Shown: positions 25,605 through 34,676, numbered from the stretch's first letter. The stretch is DNA of 37,362 nt from Pseudomonas sp. C2B4 (GCF_013359695.1 NZ_JABFMU010000060.1:1-37362); one strand, 5' to 3'. Made by a program: numbers and translations. The notes: generated by a model not told the origin, from the letters alone.

Positions 25605-25737
25605 GGGTTTGAGTTCTCCTGAAAATCCTGCAACCAACTAATCTGCTTTGATCAAGCGTAGGCCTTATCTCGTGGATCGAACGACTGATCGCCATTCATG
25701 GTCCACACTTTGAACCCCAGCTGCTGGAGCGCGTTCC

Positions 25738-27090
25738 ATGTCTGACCGCTATATCGACTTCGCCAACTCTTCCATCGGCCATCGTCTGGTCGGTGCCATT
25801 GGCCTGCCTTCGCCGGTACGCCTGGAACGCTGGCAGGCTGGCCGGTTGCGTCCGGTCGAGGGGGCGTTGCTGATCGGTGGCGGACCGTTGGCGGAGAAGG
25901 TCAACGCATTGGCCAACCGCCTGACCGACGCGATCTACAGCTACGGCACCGACCCTTCGATGGCGACCGCGTGGATTCCCGGCCACGGCCCGAAACTCAA
26001 GGCCGTGGTGTTCGATGCCAGCGACCTGCTGCAGACCGATCAACTTAAAGCGCTGCGCGAGTTCTTCCAGCCGCTGATGAAAAACCTCGAGCACTGCGCG
26101 CACCTGGTGATTCTCGGGCGTGACCCGCAGACCTTGAACGACCCGTTCGCCGCCAGCGCCCAACGCGCCCTGGAAGGCTTCAGTCGCTCGCTGGCCAAGG
26201 AATTGCGCAGCGGCGGCACCTTGCAACTGATCTATGTCGGCGAGGGTGCCGAAGATCAACTCGAAGGCCCGCTGCGATTTTTCCTCTCGCCCAAAAGCGC
26301 TTTCGTCTCCGGGCAAGTCATTCGCCTGAACCCCTGCGAGACCCAGGTGACGGACTGGACCCGTCCGCTGGCCGGGCGCAAGGCGCTGGTCACCGGCGCG
26401 GCACGGGGCATCGGCGCTTCCATCGCCGAAACCCTGGCCCGCGACGGTGCCGACGTCATTCTGCTCGATGTCCCTCCCGCGAAAAACGATCTCGACGCCC
26501 TGGCTGCGCGCCTCGGCGGGCGCAGTATCACGCTGGACATTTGCGCCGAAGACGCCGCTGCGCAATTGGTCGAACACTTGCCCGATGGCATCGACATCGT
26601 GGTGCACAACGCCGGGATCACCCGGGATAAAACCCTGGCCAACATGACGCCGGATTTCTGGGACGCGGTGCTCGCCGTCAACCTCAATGCCCCGCAAGTG
26701 CTGACCCAGGCCCTGCTCGACAACGGCACGCTGCGCGACAACGGGCGGGTGATTCTGCTGGCCTCGATCAGCGGCATCGCCGGCAATCGCGGGCAAACCA
26801 ACTACGCGGCGAGCAAGGCCGGACTGATCGGCCTGGCGCAAGCCTGGGCGCCGTTGTTGCAGGAACGGGGCATCAGCATCAACGCGGTGGCCCCCGGTTT
26901 TATCGAAACCCAGATGACCGCGCGCGTTCCCTTCGGCTTGCGCGAGGCCGGACGCCGCATGAGTTCGCTGGGCCAGGGCGGCCTGCCGCAGGACGTGGCC
27001 GAAGCGGTGGCCTGGCTCGCGCAACCGGGCACCGGCGCGTTCACCGGGCAGGCGTTGCGCGTCTGCGGGCAAAGTGTCCTGGGGGCCTAG
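25738..27090 (+). CDS. 3-oxoacyl-ACP/CoA reductase, high-molecular-weight FabG type
   Basis: This 450-residue protein has two Rossmann-like halves. Residues 1-200 form a degenerate, probably flavodoxin-like domain without a glycine motif. Residues 213-450 are a complete SDR, with TGAARGIG (219-226), NAG, S343, Y356 and K360. The length and layout match the long FabG (FabG4-like) proteins that reduce 3-oxoacyl-CoA or -ACP with NADH. It lies two bases upstream of a MaoC gene, so the two are co-translated. With FadI opposite, they would interconvert 3-ketoacyl, 3-hydroxyacyl and enoyl thioesters. Confidence 0.9.
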   Translation: MSDRYIDFANSSIGHRLVGAIGLPSPVRLERWQAGRLRPVEGALLIGGGPLAEKVNALANRLTDAIYSYGTDPSMATAWIPGHGPKLKAVVFDASDLLQTDQLKALREFFQPLMKNLEHCAHLVILGRDPQTLNDPFAASAQRALEGFSRSLAKELRSGGTLQLIYVGEGAEDQLEGPLRFFLSPKSAFVSGQVIRLNPCETQVTDWTRPLAGRKALVTGAARGIGASIAETLARDGADVILLDVPPAKNDLDALAARLGGRSITLDICAEDAAAQLVEHLPDGIDIVVHNAGITRDKTLANMTPDFWDAVLAVNLNAPQVLTQALLDNGTLRDNGRVILLASISGIAGNRGQTNYAASKAGLIGLAQAWAPLLQERGISINAVAPGFIETQMTARVPFGLREAGRRMSSLGQGGLPQDVAEAVAWLAQPGTGAFTGQALRVCGQSVLGA

Positions 27091-27092
27091 GC

Positions 27093-27947
27093 ATGACGAC
27101 TGATTGGCACATGCTCAACCGTGAACCCTCACTGCCGCCGCTGTATGCGAAAGCTGCGATGCGACGCAAAATCACAGGCACCGCCCTGCCCGATTCGGGA
27201 TTGCGCTGCTGGGTCGATGTCGATCCGCAGCGGCTGGCGGCCTATCGCAAGGTCTGCGGTTTCGACGACAACGGCCTGCTGCCACCGACCTATCCCCACA
27301 TCCTCGCCTTCGCCCTGCAGATGCAGCTGCTCACCGCCGAAGCATTTCCGTTTCCGTTGCTGGGGCTGATTCACCTGAGCAATCGCATTCGTGTACTGCG
27401 GCCCATGGGCGGGCTCAATCGGGCGCGGGTCGGCGTGAACGTGCAGAACCTGCAACCCCATGCCAAGGGCGCGACGTTCGATCTGGTGACAACCCTGGAT
27501 GATCAACTGGGGACGTTGTGGGAGGCCGAAAGCCAGATGCTCTGTCGCGGCGCCAAGCTGGAGGGCGAACCCGTCGAAGAAGTGCTGGCTTCGATGCTGA
27601 CACTGACACAGGTCGCGCAATGGAAAGCGCCTTCGGACATTGGGCGGCAGTACGCCAAAGTCTCCGGCGACTACAACCCGATTCACCTGAGCAAGGCCAG
27701 CGCCCGGCTGTTCGGATTCCCTTCGGCCATCGCCCACGGGTTATGGAACAAGGCCCGCACGCTGGCTGCGCTGGCCGAGCATTTGCCGGCGGCGAACATC
27801 GACATCGCGGTGCAATTCAAGAAACCGGTGCGCCTGCCCAGTACAGTGGCGTTACTGGCCAGCGCGGCGGGGTCCAGTGGCGAGCTGCAATTGATCGGGG
27901 ATGGGGATCTGGAGCACATGGTGGGGCAGTGGCGGCCCATGACCTGA
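27093..27947 (+). CDS. MaoC-family acyl dehydratase/hydratase
   Basis: This 284-residue double hot-dog protein carries the R-hydratase signature D193-Y-N195-P-I-H198 in its C-terminal half (SGDYNPIHLSKASARLFGFP), followed by AIAHGLW. The N-terminal half lacks the catalytic pair, as in HtdX-like proteins. It would hydrate enoyl-CoA to (R)-3-hydroxyacyl-CoA, or the reverse, working with the adjoining reductase. The ATG follows the reductase stop by two bases. A MaoC hydratase supplying (R)-3-hydroxyacyl units, for example for polyhydroxyalkanoate, is a possible role but not shown. Confidence 0.88.
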   Translation: MTTDWHMLNREPSLPPLYAKAAMRRKITGTALPDSGLRCWVDVDPQRLAAYRKVCGFDDNGLLPPTYPHILAFALQMQLLTAEAFPFPLLGLIHLSNRIRVLRPMGGLNRARVGVNVQNLQPHAKGATFDLVTTLDDQLGTLWEAESQMLCRGAKLEGEPVEEVLASMLTLTQVAQWKAPSDIGRQYAKVSGDYNPIHLSKASARLFGFPSAIAHGLWNKARTLAALAEHLPAANIDIAVQFKKPVRLPSTVALLASAAGSSGELQLIGDGDLEHMVGQWRPMT

Positions 27948-27986
27948 TCGTTCGACAGGGGCGTTTTGGGTGTCTGTCAGATTGCT

Positions 27987-28052
27987 TTCGCGAGCAGGCT
28001 CGCTCCCACAGGGTTATGCGCTGTCCTTGTGGGAGCGAGCCGCTCGCGAAGG
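27987..28052. repeat. Back-to-back REP pair, near-copy of 23142-23208
   Basis: A reverse REP (ending CTCCCACA at 28010), a 17-base linker and a forward REP (from 28028) repeat the arrangement and linker of the unit at 23142-23208 with one substitution in the linker. The forward REP has lost two bases (GAGCCGCTCG for GAGCCTGCTCG), shortening its loop. Confidence 0.88.
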
Positions 28053-28074
28053 AAGACTGTCGCCACGGGCTGTA

Positions 28075-28488
28075 TCAACCCTTGACCAGAAAAACCTGCG
28101 GCTGCGGAAACAGATTGTTCAGCGTCTCCAGCAACCGCACGTGATAGATCGGCTTGCGAAACAGATCCAGCACCTGCAGGCGCAACATGTCGCTGACATC
28201 GTCCATGTCCGCGTGCCCGGACATCACGATCACCGGCAGATGCTGGCGCGACGTGTGCTCGCGCAGACGCTTGATCAGCGACATGCCGCTCTCCTCGGGC
28301 ATGCGCAAATCGGTGATGACCAACGCGATATCCGGATGCTGCGTCAGGTGCTGCAGCGCCTGCTTGACCGAGGTCGCCGTGAAGCAGTTGAAGCCCTCCC
28401 CCTCCAGTAGTTCCGCCAGTTCAAGCAATGCGTCCTCTTCGTCATCGACCAGAAGCAGCTGCTGGCGCGGAGATGATGGAGCGATCAT
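28075..28488 (-). CDS. Stand-alone response-regulator receiver protein
   Basis: This 137-residue protein is only a CheY-like receiver domain: acidic pocket D15/D16, phospho-acceptor D60 in VITDLRMP, S90 in VMSGHAD and K112 in LFRKPIY. It has no DNA-binding output. The frame is open 11 codons more, but the ATG at 28488 has AGGTGG ahead of it. It lies 66 bases downstream of flp on the same strand and divergent from the tad genes, so it may control pilus assembly through protein contact. No histidine kinase is nearby. Confidence 0.82.
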   Translation of the reverse strand: MIAPSSPRQQLLLVDDEEDALLELAELLEGEGFNCFTATSVKQALQHLTQHPDIALVITDLRMPEESGMSLIKRLREHTSRQHLPVIVMSGHADMDDVSDMLRLQVLDLFRKPIYHVRLLETLNNLFPQPQVFLVKG

Positions 28489-28554
28489 GGGCACCACCTG
28501 AAATGAACGGGTCACAAACATTGAAGTCGCACCGGGAAGTCAGCCAGCCAACAC

Positions 28555-28764
28555 TCAAGGTGTCGGAACCAGATTGGTCTTGATGATCTCAAAAATCCCT
28601 TTCACCGCTCCGGAGATGGGGGACATGAACGTTGCCAGAATCACCGCCGCCATTCCCGCGACAATCGCGTACTCGATACCCGAAGCACCCTCGGTGTCCT
28701 TGGCCAGACTTTTATAAAAAGCGACTTCGGATTTGACCTTATGAACCAGCTTGGAAAAAGACAT
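28555..28764 (-). CDS. flp: Flp-family type IVb pilin
   Basis: This 69-residue pre-pilin has a leader of 26 residues ending in glycine, then A27-S-G-I-E31-Y32. This fits the type IVb cleavage rule G/xxxxEY, with glutamate at mature position 5. The mature part (43 residues) is a single hydrophobic helix (YAIVAGMAAVILATFMSPIS) plus a short tail, the usual Flp form. CAGGAG precedes the ATG. It is the major subunit of the Flp/Tad pilus, whose assembly genes are divergent. Confidence 0.93.
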   Translation of the reverse strand: MSFSKLVHKVKSEVAFYKSLAKDTEGASGIEYAIVAGMAAVILATFMSPISGAVKGIFEIIKTNLVPTP

Positions 28765-29089
28765 GACCTATCTCCTGAAGCACCCGGGTGTTGCATCGGC
28801 GCAACATGATTCCCCTATGCCAGCACCAGCATTGTCGGCATTCCCCCGGCCAACAACTGTAAATACGCATTAACACGAAAGTATTAACCGTTTCGTTGAC
28901 GTCAAAAATTTGCGCTTTAGTGCGCTGCCCCGCCTTTCCCTTAGTTAATTTTTGTCAGCTAATGGCATTTTGCTCTACCTGCGCTACGGTCAAATAGCGA
29001 AATAGTTTCAGTGTTCATAGCTGCCTGATTGCGAAGATTTCTCGTTGGATGAACGAGTGCGTTGTAGCAGCAGGAAAGGGAGAGCCGTC
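28765..29089. promoter_or_regulatory. Divergent control region of flp and the rcp-tad operon
   Basis: These 325 bases are clearly more AT-rich than their surroundings, especially 28855-29010, and must carry both promoters. In P. aeruginosa such a region is controlled by PprB. No site can be assigned with confidence, and no small gene is seen. Confidence 0.55.
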
Positions 29090-30034
29090 ATGAACAGTCG
29101 TGTCACTTTGGGTCTGGCTGGACTGCTGCTGGTCGGGGCCCTTATCGCCGGTTACTGGGGTCTGACGCTCAGCCATCAACCCGCCGCCGAGCCCATTGTT
29201 CAACCCACCGTCACTGCACCCGCTGTCCCGGCGCCTGCACCGGTGGAGGATCCTTCGCGCCAGCCGGTGGTGGTGCTGGTCCACGACGTGGCGCCGTTCA
29301 CGCCGATCACCGCCGATGACGTCGCCCTGGAAAAGCTGCGTACCGCACCGGCCGGTAGCCTGTCCCGACTCGATCAGGCGATTGGTCGCACGCCCTGGCG
29401 TGCCCTTGCCGCCGGCACCTGGCTCAATGACGAAAGCTTCGAGGCCGGCAGCAGCCTGGCGCGGATGATCCGCCCCGACGAGCGCGCCCTCGCGGTCGCC
29501 GTGGATGAAGTGATCAATGCCGGCGGCCAACTGACGCCGGGGGACTATGTCGATGTGCTGCTGTTTCTGCGCATGGACACCAACAACCTTCAGCCATCGG
29601 CGCAGCTTGTCGTTCCAGCGTTGAGGGTGCTCGGGGTGGGTGAACAAATGGGCTTGACCAATGATGGTCAGCCCTCGAGCCCGACCCGCAGCAACGAAGA
29701 CAAACTCAGACAGGAGCAAATGCGCGCCAGCGCCCGGACCGTGCTGCTCGCCGTCCCCGAACAACTGTTGAGCCGATTGATGCTCGCGGCGCAGGCCGGC
29801 GTGTTGCGCCTGGCCGTGCGCAGCGCGGATGAAAAACGCCTGGCCCGTTACTGGGCCGGCGAAAACGAATCCCCGGCCAACATCGCCAATGCTGACCGTG
29901 AACTGCTCCAGTTCAACCAACTGGCCATGACACCGCCCCCCAAAACCGTGATCGCCATGGGTGCATCGGCACCGGTGCGCAAAGCGGGCGTGCAAGTCAT
30001 ACGCGGCAATGAAGTCACTCAACAGAATCCCTGA
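29090..30034 (+). CDS. rcpC: Flp pilus assembly protein RcpC/CpaB
   Basis: This 314-residue protein has an N-terminal membrane anchor or signal (about 7-24), a proline-rich linker (about 35-60) and an SAF-like domain (about 62-125; VVLVHDVAPFTPITADDVAL). A beta-clip-like region follows (SLARMIRPDERALAVAVDEV, GGQLTPGDYVDVLL). CpaB/RcpC is thought to work with the outer-membrane secretin in the periplasm. The frame extends 15 codons upstream, but AAAGGGAGAG lies before the ATG at 29090. It is the first gene of the pilus operon; rcpA begins 21 bases after it. Confidence 0.9.
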   Translation: MNSRVTLGLAGLLLVGALIAGYWGLTLSHQPAAEPIVQPTVTAPAVPAPAPVEDPSRQPVVVLVHDVAPFTPITADDVALEKLRTAPAGSLSRLDQAIGRTPWRALAAGTWLNDESFEAGSSLARMIRPDERALAVAVDEVINAGGQLTPGDYVDVLLFLRMDTNNLQPSAQLVVPALRVLGVGEQMGLTNDGQPSSPTRSNEDKLRQEQMRASARTVLLAVPEQLLSRLMLAAQAGVLRLAVRSADEKRLARYWAGENESPANIANADRELLQFNQLAMTPPPKTVIAMGASAPVRKAGVQVIRGNEVTQQNP

Positions 30035-30055
30035 ATCGAGCAAGGACGCCTTTTA

Positions 30056-31318
30056 ATGCGCAGACGTTTTACGCCGTTGTTCAACGGCTTGATCTGGGCC
30101 ACCTTGCTGAGCTGCATGCCGATGACGGCAGCCCTGGCGGCAACCGGCAATTGTGCCGCGCTGGGCCCGATGCCGGCCGTGCTGGAAGTCGGCGAAGGCC
30201 AGCAACAGGAAGTGCAATCGCCCGTGGCAATTACCCGGATAGCGGTTGGTGACCCGAAAACCGCCGACGTGCGGGTCAACGGCGACCGGGCATTTCTGAT
30301 CACCGGCATGGCCCCCGGCGCCACCAGCCTGATGATCTGGACCGCCTGCGCCACGGCACCGCGCCAAAGCATGGTATTCGTTCAGGGACGCGCCACCGCC
30401 GCCATGACCAGCGCCGCCAGGCTGCCATCCGATGACCCGATGCTGCCGTCGCAAGTACAGACCGACATCCGCTTCGTCGAAGTCAGCCGGACCAAGCTCA
30501 AGGAAGCCAGCACCTCGATTTTCGGCAAGAGCTCTAACTTCCTGTTCGGCTCCCCCGGCACGGTGCCCAACACTGCCGTGACACCCCGCGTGTTCCCGTT
30601 GCGCAACCTCGATCCGCGCATTGCCGTGCCCAGCATTCCGTTGGCCAACGACATGTACAACATCGTCGCCGGTGGCGGCAATTTCCTGGCCATCATTAAT
30701 GCCATGGAGGGCAGCGGCTTCGCCTATACCCTGGCGCGCCCAAGCCTGGTGGCCCTCAGCGGACAGAGCGCGAGCTTCCTGGCCGGCGGTGAAATCCCGA
30801 TTCCGGTACCCAGCGCCAACAGCAACAGCTACTCCATCGAATACAAGGAATTCGGGATCCGCCTGACCCTGACACCGACGGTGATCAGCAATGACCACAT
30901 CGCCCTCAAGGTGGCGCCGGAAGTCAGCGAACTGGACTTCAACAATGGCGTCACCATCGGTGGCACCACCGTGCCGGCGCTGACCATTCGCCGCACCGAC
31001 ACCAGCATCTCCCTGGCCGATGGCGAGAGTTTCGTGATCAGCGGGTTGATCAGCACACAAAACACCTCGCAGGTCAGCAAGTTTCCCGGGCTGGGCGATA
31101 TCCCGATCCTTGGCGCGTTTTTCCGCAGCTCCTCGATCAACCGCGAAGAGCGGGAGCTGCTGATGATCGTCACGCCGCACCTGGTCCAGCCACTGGCCGC
31201 CAATGCACAGTTGCCGTCGTTGCCCGGCGAAAAACTGCGCAACTACGACCCGAACTGGTATCGCCTGTACTTCCTCGAGAACGGCGACTTCGACAAACGC
31301 AGCGGGTTATCGCAATGA
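30056..31318 (+). CDS. rcpA: Flp pilus outer-membrane secretin RcpA/CpaC
   Basis: This 420-residue secretin has a signal peptide (about 1-30), an N-terminal pilus-secretin domain (about 45-120, ITRIAVGDPKTADVRVNGDR) and the C-terminal secretin core (about 230-385). The core motifs include the VPVPSANSNSYSIEYKEFG segment and ISTQNTSQVSKFPGLGDIPILGAFF. It forms the multimeric outer-membrane channel for the pilus. tadZ overlaps its stop by four bases (ATGA). Confidence 0.93.
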   Translation: MRRRFTPLFNGLIWATLLSCMPMTAALAATGNCAALGPMPAVLEVGEGQQQEVQSPVAITRIAVGDPKTADVRVNGDRAFLITGMAPGATSLMIWTACATAPRQSMVFVQGRATAAMTSAARLPSDDPMLPSQVQTDIRFVEVSRTKLKEASTSIFGKSSNFLFGSPGTVPNTAVTPRVFPLRNLDPRIAVPSIPLANDMYNIVAGGGNFLAIINAMEGSGFAYTLARPSLVALSGQSASFLAGGEIPIPVPSANSNSYSIEYKEFGIRLTLTPTVISNDHIALKVAPEVSELDFNNGVTIGGTTVPALTIRRTDTSISLADGESFVISGLISTQNTSQVSKFPGLGDIPILGAFFRSSSINREERELLMIVTPHLVQPLAANAQLPSLPGEKLRNYDPNWYRLYFLENGDFDKRSGLSQ

Positions 31319-32505
31319 GCCAGAACCTGAGCCAGACCTTCCTGGCAATCACGCGCAACAGCACCGATCTTGAGTGGCTGCAAGGCGCCCTCGCCCCGTT
31401 GGGCCAGGTGGTCAGCGCCGGTGGCGGCAGCCTCGACGAACTGCTGGCGCTGGTGGACGTGACCTTCGCCAGCCTGGTGTTCGTGGGCCTCGATCGTGAT
31501 CACGTGGTGGCCCAGAGTGCGCTGATCGAAGGTGCGCTGGAAGCCAAACCGATGCTGGCCATCGTCGCGTTGGGCGACGGCATGGACAACCAGCTTGTGC
31601 TCAATGCGATGCGCGCCGGTGCCCGGGATTTCGTCGCCTACGGCTCGCGCTCCAGCGAAGTGGCCGGCCTGGTACGACGCTTGAGCAAACGTCTGCCACC
31701 GGTGGCGCCGAACACCCAGCACGGCGGCCTGACGGTACTGTACGGGGTGCAGAGCAATGCCGATGGCGCGCTGCTGGCCAACCACATGGCGCAGGTGGTG
31801 CAGAAGAGCGGCCAGCAAACCCTGTTGCTCGACCTGGGTCTGCCACGGGGCGACAGCCTGGCCTTGCTCGGCCTGGAGAGTTCGTTCAATTTCGGCGACG
31901 CACTGCGCCACGTGCGCCGTCTCGACGCAACGCTGATCGACAGTGCGTTCACCCGCTGCGAAGTCGGCCTGCGCATCCTCGCCTATGCCAACAACGATGA
32001 ATCGCTGGAACAGACCAGCGCCGCCGAGTTGTACATGCTGCTCAGCGTCCTTCGCCAACACTTCCAGCACATCGTGGTGAACCTCACCGGCCAGCCGGAC
32101 AGCGAAGCCTTGCGCACCTTCGTCAGCCATTGCGACAAACTGCTGTGGTACACCGATCAGAACGTCCTCGACTGCCGACGCAATCTGGCGGTACTCAACC
32201 TGTGGCGCGAAAAAGGCATGAAGCTCGATCACGCCAAGCTGCTGGTGGACCGTTACCTGCGCAGCGTCGCTCCGGACTCCGACACCCTGGGCAAAAGCTT
32301 CGGCATGGAAATCATCGCCACCCTTACCTACAGCCCGGAAGTGCGGCTCAACGCCAAGAATCAGGGCGTGACCCTGTTTGAACTGGCGCCGCGCGAAGGC
32401 CTCACCCAAAGCCTGCGGGCCCTGGGCGAACGCCTGGCCAAGCGCTCCGAAGGCCTGGCCAAACCCAAATCGGGCTGGTTCAACCGTTTGAGGGGCGCGC
32501 AATGA
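31315..32505 (+). CDS. tadZ: Flp pilus localisation protein TadZ/CpaE
   Basis: This 396-residue protein has a receiver-like N-terminal domain (about 1-125) and a MinD/ParA-like domain (about 138-380, with LLLDLGLPRGDSLALLGLES). TadZ marks the site of Tad pilus assembly at the inner face of the membrane. Oddly, the position of the P-loop (residues 142-154, YGVQSNADGALLA) has no GKT/S, so ATP binding by the usual mode is doubtful. It overlaps rcpA and tadA at both ends by ATGA. Confidence 0.88.
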   Translation: MSQNLSQTFLAITRNSTDLEWLQGALAPLGQVVSAGGGSLDELLALVDVTFASLVFVGLDRDHVVAQSALIEGALEAKPMLAIVALGDGMDNQLVLNAMRAGARDFVAYGSRSSEVAGLVRRLSKRLPPVAPNTQHGGLTVLYGVQSNADGALLANHMAQVVQKSGQQTLLLDLGLPRGDSLALLGLESSFNFGDALRHVRRLDATLIDSAFTRCEVGLRILAYANNDESLEQTSAAELYMLLSVLRQHFQHIVVNLTGQPDSEALRTFVSHCDKLLWYTDQNVLDCRRNLAVLNLWREKGMKLDHAKLLVDRYLRSVAPDSDTLGKSFGMEIIATLTYSPEVRLNAKNQGVTLFELAPREGLTQSLRALGERLAKRSEGLAKPKSGWFNRLRGAQ

Positions 32506-33782
32506 ACGGTGAAAAACTCTTCGGCGCTTCCCAGCGCGCAGCGATCGGCAACACCGACCATGAAGGCCTGAAGCTGGTGCTGCACCGCTACATCATCGAC
32601 GCCATCGAAGAGTCCGGCAAAAACCTGCTGGAAGGTTCGCGCCAGGTGCTGTCCCAGTTCGTCATCGATAAGGTGGCCGAGTACATCGCTCGCTTGCACC
32701 TGGCGATTTCCCGCTATGAGATGGAGCGCCTGGCCGAGGAAATCGTCGACGAACTGACCGGCTTCGGTCCATTGGAAGTGCTGCTGCGCGACGCGGCCGT
32801 GACTGAAATTCTGGTCAACGGCCCGCACCGGGTCTTTGTCGAACGCGAGGGTGTCCTGCATCAAAGCGACTTGCGCTTCATAGACGCCCACCACGTCGAA
32901 CGTGTCATGCAACGCATCCTCGCCCCCTTGGGTCGGCGCCTCGACGAGTCTTCGCCGATGGTCGATGCGCGCCTGCCGGACGGCAGCCGGGTCAACGCGA
33001 TCATTCCGCCGATTGCCCTCGACGGTCCGTGCCTGTCGATCCGAAAGTTTCGCCAGGACATGCTCAAGAGCAGCGACCTGATCGCCATGCAGACCATCGA
33101 CCAGGCCATCTTCGAGTTCATCCAGGAAGCCGTGGGCAAACGCTGCAACATCCTGATCAGCGGCGGCACCGGCACCGGCAAGACCACGCTGTTGAATATC
33201 CTCAGCCAGTTGATCAACCCCCATGAGCGACTGGTCACCATCGAGGACGTTGCCGAACTGCAACTGGGCCACCCTCATGTCGTGCGCCTGGAAACCCGGC
33301 CGCCGAATGCCGAAGGCCATGGCGAAGTGAAGGCCAGCGACCTGATTCGCAACGCCCTGCGGATGCGCCCGGACCGGATCATTCTCGGCGAAATCCGCGG
33401 CGTCGAAGTGGTCGACGTGCTCACGGCCATGAACACCGGCCACGATGGCTCCATGAGCACCGTGCACGCCAACAATGCCCAGGATGCCTTGCTGCGCCTG
33501 GAAACCCTGGTCGGCCTGACAGGTCGCACCATCGCCGAACGCACCCTGCGGCAGATGATCTGCGCAGCACTGGACGTCGTGATCCAGCTGACGCGCATGC
33601 CCGATGGCCGTCGCTGCGTCAGTGAAGTGGTCGAGGTGGTTGGCGTGCGTGACGACGTGTACGTCACCAACACCCTGTTCCGGCTCGACCGCCGCACGGG
33701 CATTGGATTCATGCGCGAGGCGGTCAATCCCGCCGGCGACAAACTGCGCCGCGATTCGGCGCTCTCCCCGTCGGCGTATTGA
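32502..33782 (+). CDS. tadA: Flp pilus assembly ATPase TadA/CpaF
   Basis: This 426-residue secretion ATPase of the VirB11/GspE group has Walker A GGTGTGKT (221-228), an Asp box near VTIEDVAELQ (246-255), a Walker B-like RIILGEIRG (292-300) and the His box TGHDGSMSTVHAN (312-324). It powers extension, and in some systems retraction, of the Tad pilus. It overlaps tadZ by four bases, and tadB starts 9 bases after it. Confidence 0.95.
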   Translation: MNGEKLFGASQRAAIGNTDHEGLKLVLHRYIIDAIEESGKNLLEGSRQVLSQFVIDKVAEYIARLHLAISRYEMERLAEEIVDELTGFGPLEVLLRDAAVTEILVNGPHRVFVEREGVLHQSDLRFIDAHHVERVMQRILAPLGRRLDESSPMVDARLPDGSRVNAIIPPIALDGPCLSIRKFRQDMLKSSDLIAMQTIDQAIFEFIQEAVGKRCNILISGGTGTGKTTLLNILSQLINPHERLVTIEDVAELQLGHPHVVRLETRPPNAEGHGEVKASDLIRNALRMRPDRIILGEIRGVEVVDVLTAMNTGHDGSMSTVHANNAQDALLRLETLVGLTGRTIAERTLRQMICAALDVVIQLTRMPDGRRCVSEVVEVVGVRDDVYVTNTLFRLDRRTGIGFMREAVNPAGDKLRRDSALSPSAY

Positions 33783-33791
33783 GGCCACCGC

Positions 33792-34676
33792 ATGCTCAAA
33801 CCGCTGCTGCTGATTCTCGTCTGCCTGACCTTGCTGGGGCTGTCGGCGCGGTTGTTCTACAAGGGGCTGCGCCAGAGCGGCATCGAGCGGATTCTGGGTC
33901 GTCTGAACCAGGGGCAACCGCAACGGGTGGTGCAGAAAGCGTCATGGACAGGACTTGAGCGCGCATTCCTGCGTGCAGGTCTGGGCCGGCCCTCCGAACG
34001 GCTAGGCGTATGGCTGGCACTCTGGGGCCTGGCGGTATTGCTGGGGTTGGCCACGGGCGGCTGGATGGGCGCCTTGCTGTTGCTGCTGGTGCCGCCACTG
34101 CTGGTGCGCCTGTATGTCAGCTGGCGTTATCAGCGCCGACTGACGCGCATGATTGAACAACTGCCGCCTCTGCTCGATCACGCCGTGCGCAGCCTGAAGT
34201 CCGGGCGGACGCTGGCCGATGCCGTATTGGGCGCGATCGATGCGGTCGAGGACCCGTTAAAAAATGCCATGGGCCGGATTCAACGCAACGTGCAGCTGGG
34301 CGTCAGCCTCGCGGATGCTGTCTCGGACTTCGCCGAACTGTATGAAAAAGATGAACTGCGCTTGTTCGCACTCGGTTTGAAGGTCAACCATCGCTACGGC
34401 GGCAATGCCAGTGAAGTGCTGGAAAACCTGATCAAGATGATCCGCGAACGCGAGCAAGCCGCTCGTCAATTGAAGGCCATGACGGGGGAAACCCGGGTGA
34501 CGGCAGTGGTCCTGGCACTGTTGCCGGTGACACTCGCCGGTTATTTCCTGATGACCAATCCGACCTACCTGCTCGCCATGTGGGACACCAGCTCCGGGCA
34601 GACAATGCTGGCGACCGCGTTCGGGTTGCAGACGGTGGGATGCCTGGCGCTGTGGCGCATGTTGCGCAGCCTATGA
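33792..34676 (+). CDS. tadB: Flp pilus inner-membrane platform protein TadB
   Basis: This 294-residue membrane protein has a type II secretion F domain in the cytoplasmic middle (about 118-245, with LPPLLDHAVRSLKSGRTLAD). Hydrophobic helices lie at about 3-18, 75-105 and 235-290. TadB pairs with TadC to form the platform that couples the TadA ATPase to pilin assembly. tadC overlaps its stop by ATGA. Confidence 0.9.
   Translation: MLKPLLLILVCLTLLGLSARLFYKGLRQSGIERILGRLNQGQPQRVVQKASWTGLERAFLRAGLGRPSERLGVWLALWGLAVLLGLATGGWMGALLLLLVPPLLVRLYVSWRYQRRLTRMIEQLPPLLDHAVRSLKSGRTLADAVLGAIDAVEDPLKNAMGRIQRNVQLGVSLADAVSDFAELYEKDELRLFALGLKVNHRYGGNASEVLENLIKMIREREQAARQLKAMTGETRVTAVVLALLPVTLAGYFLMTNPTYLLAMWDTSSGQTMLATAFGLQTVGCLALWRMLRSL

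Noticed and set aside
25476..25637. 54-codon N-terminal extension of FadI
   Set aside because: It is translated REP sequence (GSEPARE and SRAGSLPQG are signs of REP reading). The downstream ATG has a good ribosome site and matches the family start.
6759..28052. Regularly recurring palindromes as a CRISPR array
   Set aside because: The repeats are kilobases apart, between genes, in inverted pairs, with no cas genes; they are REP elements.
28960..28985. Sigma-54 promoter (TGGCATTTTGC) before rcpC
   Set aside because: The GG and GC elements are about four bases too close for sigma-54 recognition.
32361..33923. 520-codon minus-strand open frame opposite tadA
   Set aside because: It crosses three well-supported plus-strand tad genes and has no protein-like motifs.
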